Assembly (NCBI GenBank): GCA_903858115.1
Contig: CAIOHR010000344.1
Location: 37,385 to 101,384, forward strand
DNA from: an uncultured Pirellula sp.
GTDB lineage: Bacteria > Planctomycetota > Planctomycetia > Pirellulales > Pirellulaceae
DNA length: 64,000 nt
Direction of reading: 5' to 3'
Position 1 is the stretch's first letter, and the number at the start of each line of letters is the position of its first letter. Both the position numbers and the translations under genes were made by a program. Below are positions 62,421 through 64,000 of this stretch, one piece after another. Under the pieces are notes generated by a model. It saw only the letters and a program-made list of their open reading frames with translations. It was not told the origin of the DNA and ran no database searches.

Positions 62421-62576
62421 TTCCACTCGCCAGAATTAGAGCCCGTAATTCGATCGCTGCATCTTGGCTTGGTACACAAAGTGCACTACAGTGATGCCAT
62501 TCCTAAAGCAGGACAAATTGTCAGGATAGGGACGGACCACCGACAAGAACACGAATTCACTACAAAGGGTAATAAG

Positions 62577-62906
62577 ATGGGACACGCAGCAGAATTCACA
62601 GAACAAGCGTTTGATACAGATGTTCTTCAATCGGAACAGCCCGTTCTAGTCGACTTCTGGGCGACTTGGTGCGGACCTTGCCGGCAAATCGCTCCGTTGA
62701 TCGAAGAATTGGCGGTCAAGTATGATGGCAGTGTTCGCGTCGGCAAAGTCAACGTTGAAGACCACCCTGAACTTGCTCAACGCTACGGAATCAATGCGAT
62801 CCCAACTTTGCTATTATTCAAATCGGGTGAGATCGTCGACCGATTTCAAGGAATTCCCCCGCGGACCAAGCTAGAAGCAGCCTTGGACTCAGCGCAACAG
62901 GCGTAA
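62577..62906 (+). CDS. trxA: Thioredoxin
   Basis: 109 residues from ATG 62577, preceded by AAAGGG at about nine bases; the open frame extends upstream to 62469 but does not add family sequence. Active site 'WATWCGPCRQIAP' with C32 and C35; 'YGINAIPTLLLFKSGEIV' carries the cis-proline loop. It reduces disulfides in the cytosol; no signal peptide. The nagA-like gene starts two bases after its stop. Confidence 0.95.
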   Translation: MGHAAEFTEQAFDTDVLQSEQPVLVDFWATWCGPCRQIAPLIEELAVKYDGSVRVGKVNVEDHPELAQRYGINAIPTLLLFKSGEIVDRFQGIPPRTKLEAALDSAQQA

Positions 62907-62908
62907 CT

Positions 62909-63814
62909 TTGTTTGATATCCAAGTAAACGGTGCCTTTGGCGTCGACTTCAATGACGACGCCTTAACATTGGATGCTTTTCAATTCGCATGTGCTAAGCT
63001 CCGTGCGACTGGCGTTAGCCTCTTTTTTCCAACCATCATCACCGCCCCTGTGGAAACGATGGGGGCCCGGATAGGCAAAATCGTTTCTTTCATCGAGCAA
63101 GACTCTGCGCTCGTTTCCTTGGTCGCTGGCCTTCACATCGAAGGTCCGTTCATCTCGCGATTGTCGGGGTACCGAGGGACCCATCCAGAACATGCGATCT
63201 TGGACGCCCAACTCGATGTTGCTAAGCGACTGATAGATTTTGGTCGAGGCCATGTCAGAATGTTGACTTTGGCTCCCGAAACCGATCATCAATTCAAGAC
63301 GACAGAATATCTTGCCAACCAAAACGTCGTAGTTTTTGGCGGACATAGCGACGCTACATTCGATTGTTTAAATCAAGCTATCGATCACGGCTTGAAGGGA
63401 TTTACGCATTTAGGCAACGGCTGTGCGTTAGAAGTACACCGCCATGAGAACATTATCTCAAGAGTTTTGGCGCTTCGAAAGAAATTGTTTGTATCTTTGA
63501 TCGCGGACGGAATTCATCTTCCCTATTGGTTGTTAAGATCTTTTGTCGAAATCATCGGTTCCGAAAACGTTATCATCACGAGCGATTCGATGAGCGCTGC
63601 AGGAATGCCACCTGGCGAATATCAAATTAGTGGCCAACCCATCATAGTCGATGAACATCGGCGAACTCGACATCGAGATCACAATTACTTGGCAGGTAGT
63701 GCCTCAACGCTTCAGGAAATGAGACACCACTCCAATCGCTGGCTTCCACCGAACTTCGAGCATATCGATCGACTGTTCAAGCAAAACGCCACTGCTCTTT
63801 TCGGCATATCCTAA
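62909..63814 (+). CDS. nagA: N-acetylglucosamine-6-phosphate deacetylase, minimal form
   Basis: 301 residues from TTG 62909, two bases after trxA. It matches NagA from 'FDIQVNGAFGVDF' to 'NATALFGIS'. All catalytic or metal residues are visible: E78 in 'GLHIEGPFIS', H146 in 'FGGHSDAT', H167 in 'FTHLGN', H203 in 'IADGIHLP' and D226 in 'ITSDSMSAAG'. It is about 80 residues shorter than usual NagA, lacking most of both halves of the small beta-sandwich domain (N-terminal and C-terminal), so only the TIM barrel remains. Proposed reaction: GlcNAc-6-P to GlcN-6-P and acetate, in amino-sugar or peptidoglycan recycling. The start is uncertain because only TTG is available. Confidence 0.85.
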   Translation: MFDIQVNGAFGVDFNDDALTLDAFQFACAKLRATGVSLFFPTIITAPVETMGARIGKIVSFIEQDSALVSLVAGLHIEGPFISRLSGYRGTHPEHAILDAQLDVAKRLIDFGRGHVRMLTLAPETDHQFKTTEYLANQNVVVFGGHSDATFDCLNQAIDHGLKGFTHLGNGCALEVHRHENIISRVLALRKKLFVSLIADGIHLPYWLLRSFVEIIGSENVIITSDSMSAAGMPPGEYQISGQPIIVDEHRRTRHRDHNYLAGSASTLQEMRHHSNRWLPPNFEHIDRLFKQNATALFGIS

Positions 63815-64000
63815 ACGCTCCCGCAAAATCCAACAAAGCAAATACTCACGCTCACGGCGTCAAAAGGACAGCGACGGTCTTAATCCTTGGCAATTGCTGA
63901 TTCAAAAATATTTTGAATTCCTTTCTGGTTTGGTGTCTTGGGTAGGTGATGTTTGGATTTTTTGAGGCATAGCGCCGGTGTTCAAAGGCTCTTTGAAGTG
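63815..64000. other. No gene seen at the window's right edge
   Basis: The last 186 bases hold no convincing ORF or hairpin with a T-run. A G/C-containing segment 'TCACGCTCACGGCGTC' and an AT-rich stretch near 63895-63915 are present but unremarkable. A gene may begin beyond the edge. Confidence 0.4.

Overview
The window looks like a piece of a planctomycete chromosome, most likely order Pirellulales (Rhodopirellula-like). That placement is an inference from family content. It carries two sets of the surface cytochrome/TAT protein pairs that are expanded in Planctomycetota (DUF1501 with PSCyt/DUF1549/DUF1553, and DUF1552 with DUF1587/1592/1588/1585), a planctomycete-type ECF sigma factor beside a Ser/Thr kinase, two secreted proteins with the LEPR-XLL-like N-terminal motif (one with a dockerin), a DUF1559 prepilin-like protein, and many large secreted proteins. 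KdsA, an AsmA-like protein, a FliL-like protein and several lipoproteins fit a Gram-negative envelope. I saw no tRNA, rRNA, CRISPR array, insertion sequence or prophage.

Layout. 0-4.2 kb: glycine C-acetyltransferase and PEP carboxylase (+), ending at a strong hairpin. 4.2-13 kb: a minus-strand cluster read from 12962 downward: a giant membrane-anchored coiled-coil protein, a VWA/glutamine-amidotransferase-like membrane protein, a legumain-like (C13) caspase-fold protein and a PQQ beta-propeller; the first three genes overlap each other. 13.2-16.3 kb: secreted proteins of unknown function, with a decayed ORF between them. 16.3-20.5 kb: DUF1501 and PSCyt/DUF1549/DUF1553 pair (-). 20.5-21.1 kb: gene-free G-rich spacer with a 23-bp tandem repeat. 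21.1-26.9 kb: ECF sigma, kinase and two LEPR-XLL surface proteins (+). 27-28 kb: ThuA-domain protein (-). 28-33.7 kb: a small Cys-rich exported protein with its own promoter and terminator, then hpf-ptsN-ptsH-ptsI, then RNase G/E. 33.6-43 kb: kdsA, a transglutaminase-like lipoprotein, a Gfo/Idh/MocA oxidoreductase, an M16 peptidase pair, an esterase and a DUF1559 protein (+). 43.2-48.4 kb: minus-strand operon of DUF1587-type cytochrome, DUF1552 protein and ankyrin protein. 48.7-52.8 kb: carB and an unknown gene. 52.9-55.4 kb: small membrane and unknown proteins. 55.4-63.8 kb: a plus-strand run of transglutaminase-like lipoprotein, PMT-type glycosyltransferase, AsmA-like giant, a small disordered protein, thioredoxin and a minimal NagA.

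How the genes fit together. EI, HPr and one EIIA domain without any sugar permease, directly behind a hibernation factor, suggest a purely regulatory phosphotransfer chain. The sigma/kinase pair probably controls the two surface proteins behind it. The 4-13 kb and 55-63 kb clusters look like envelope-assembly or surface-processing modules and are the least described parts of the window. The rest is housekeeping metabolism (carB, ppc, kbl, kdsA) interleaved with secreted planctomycete families.
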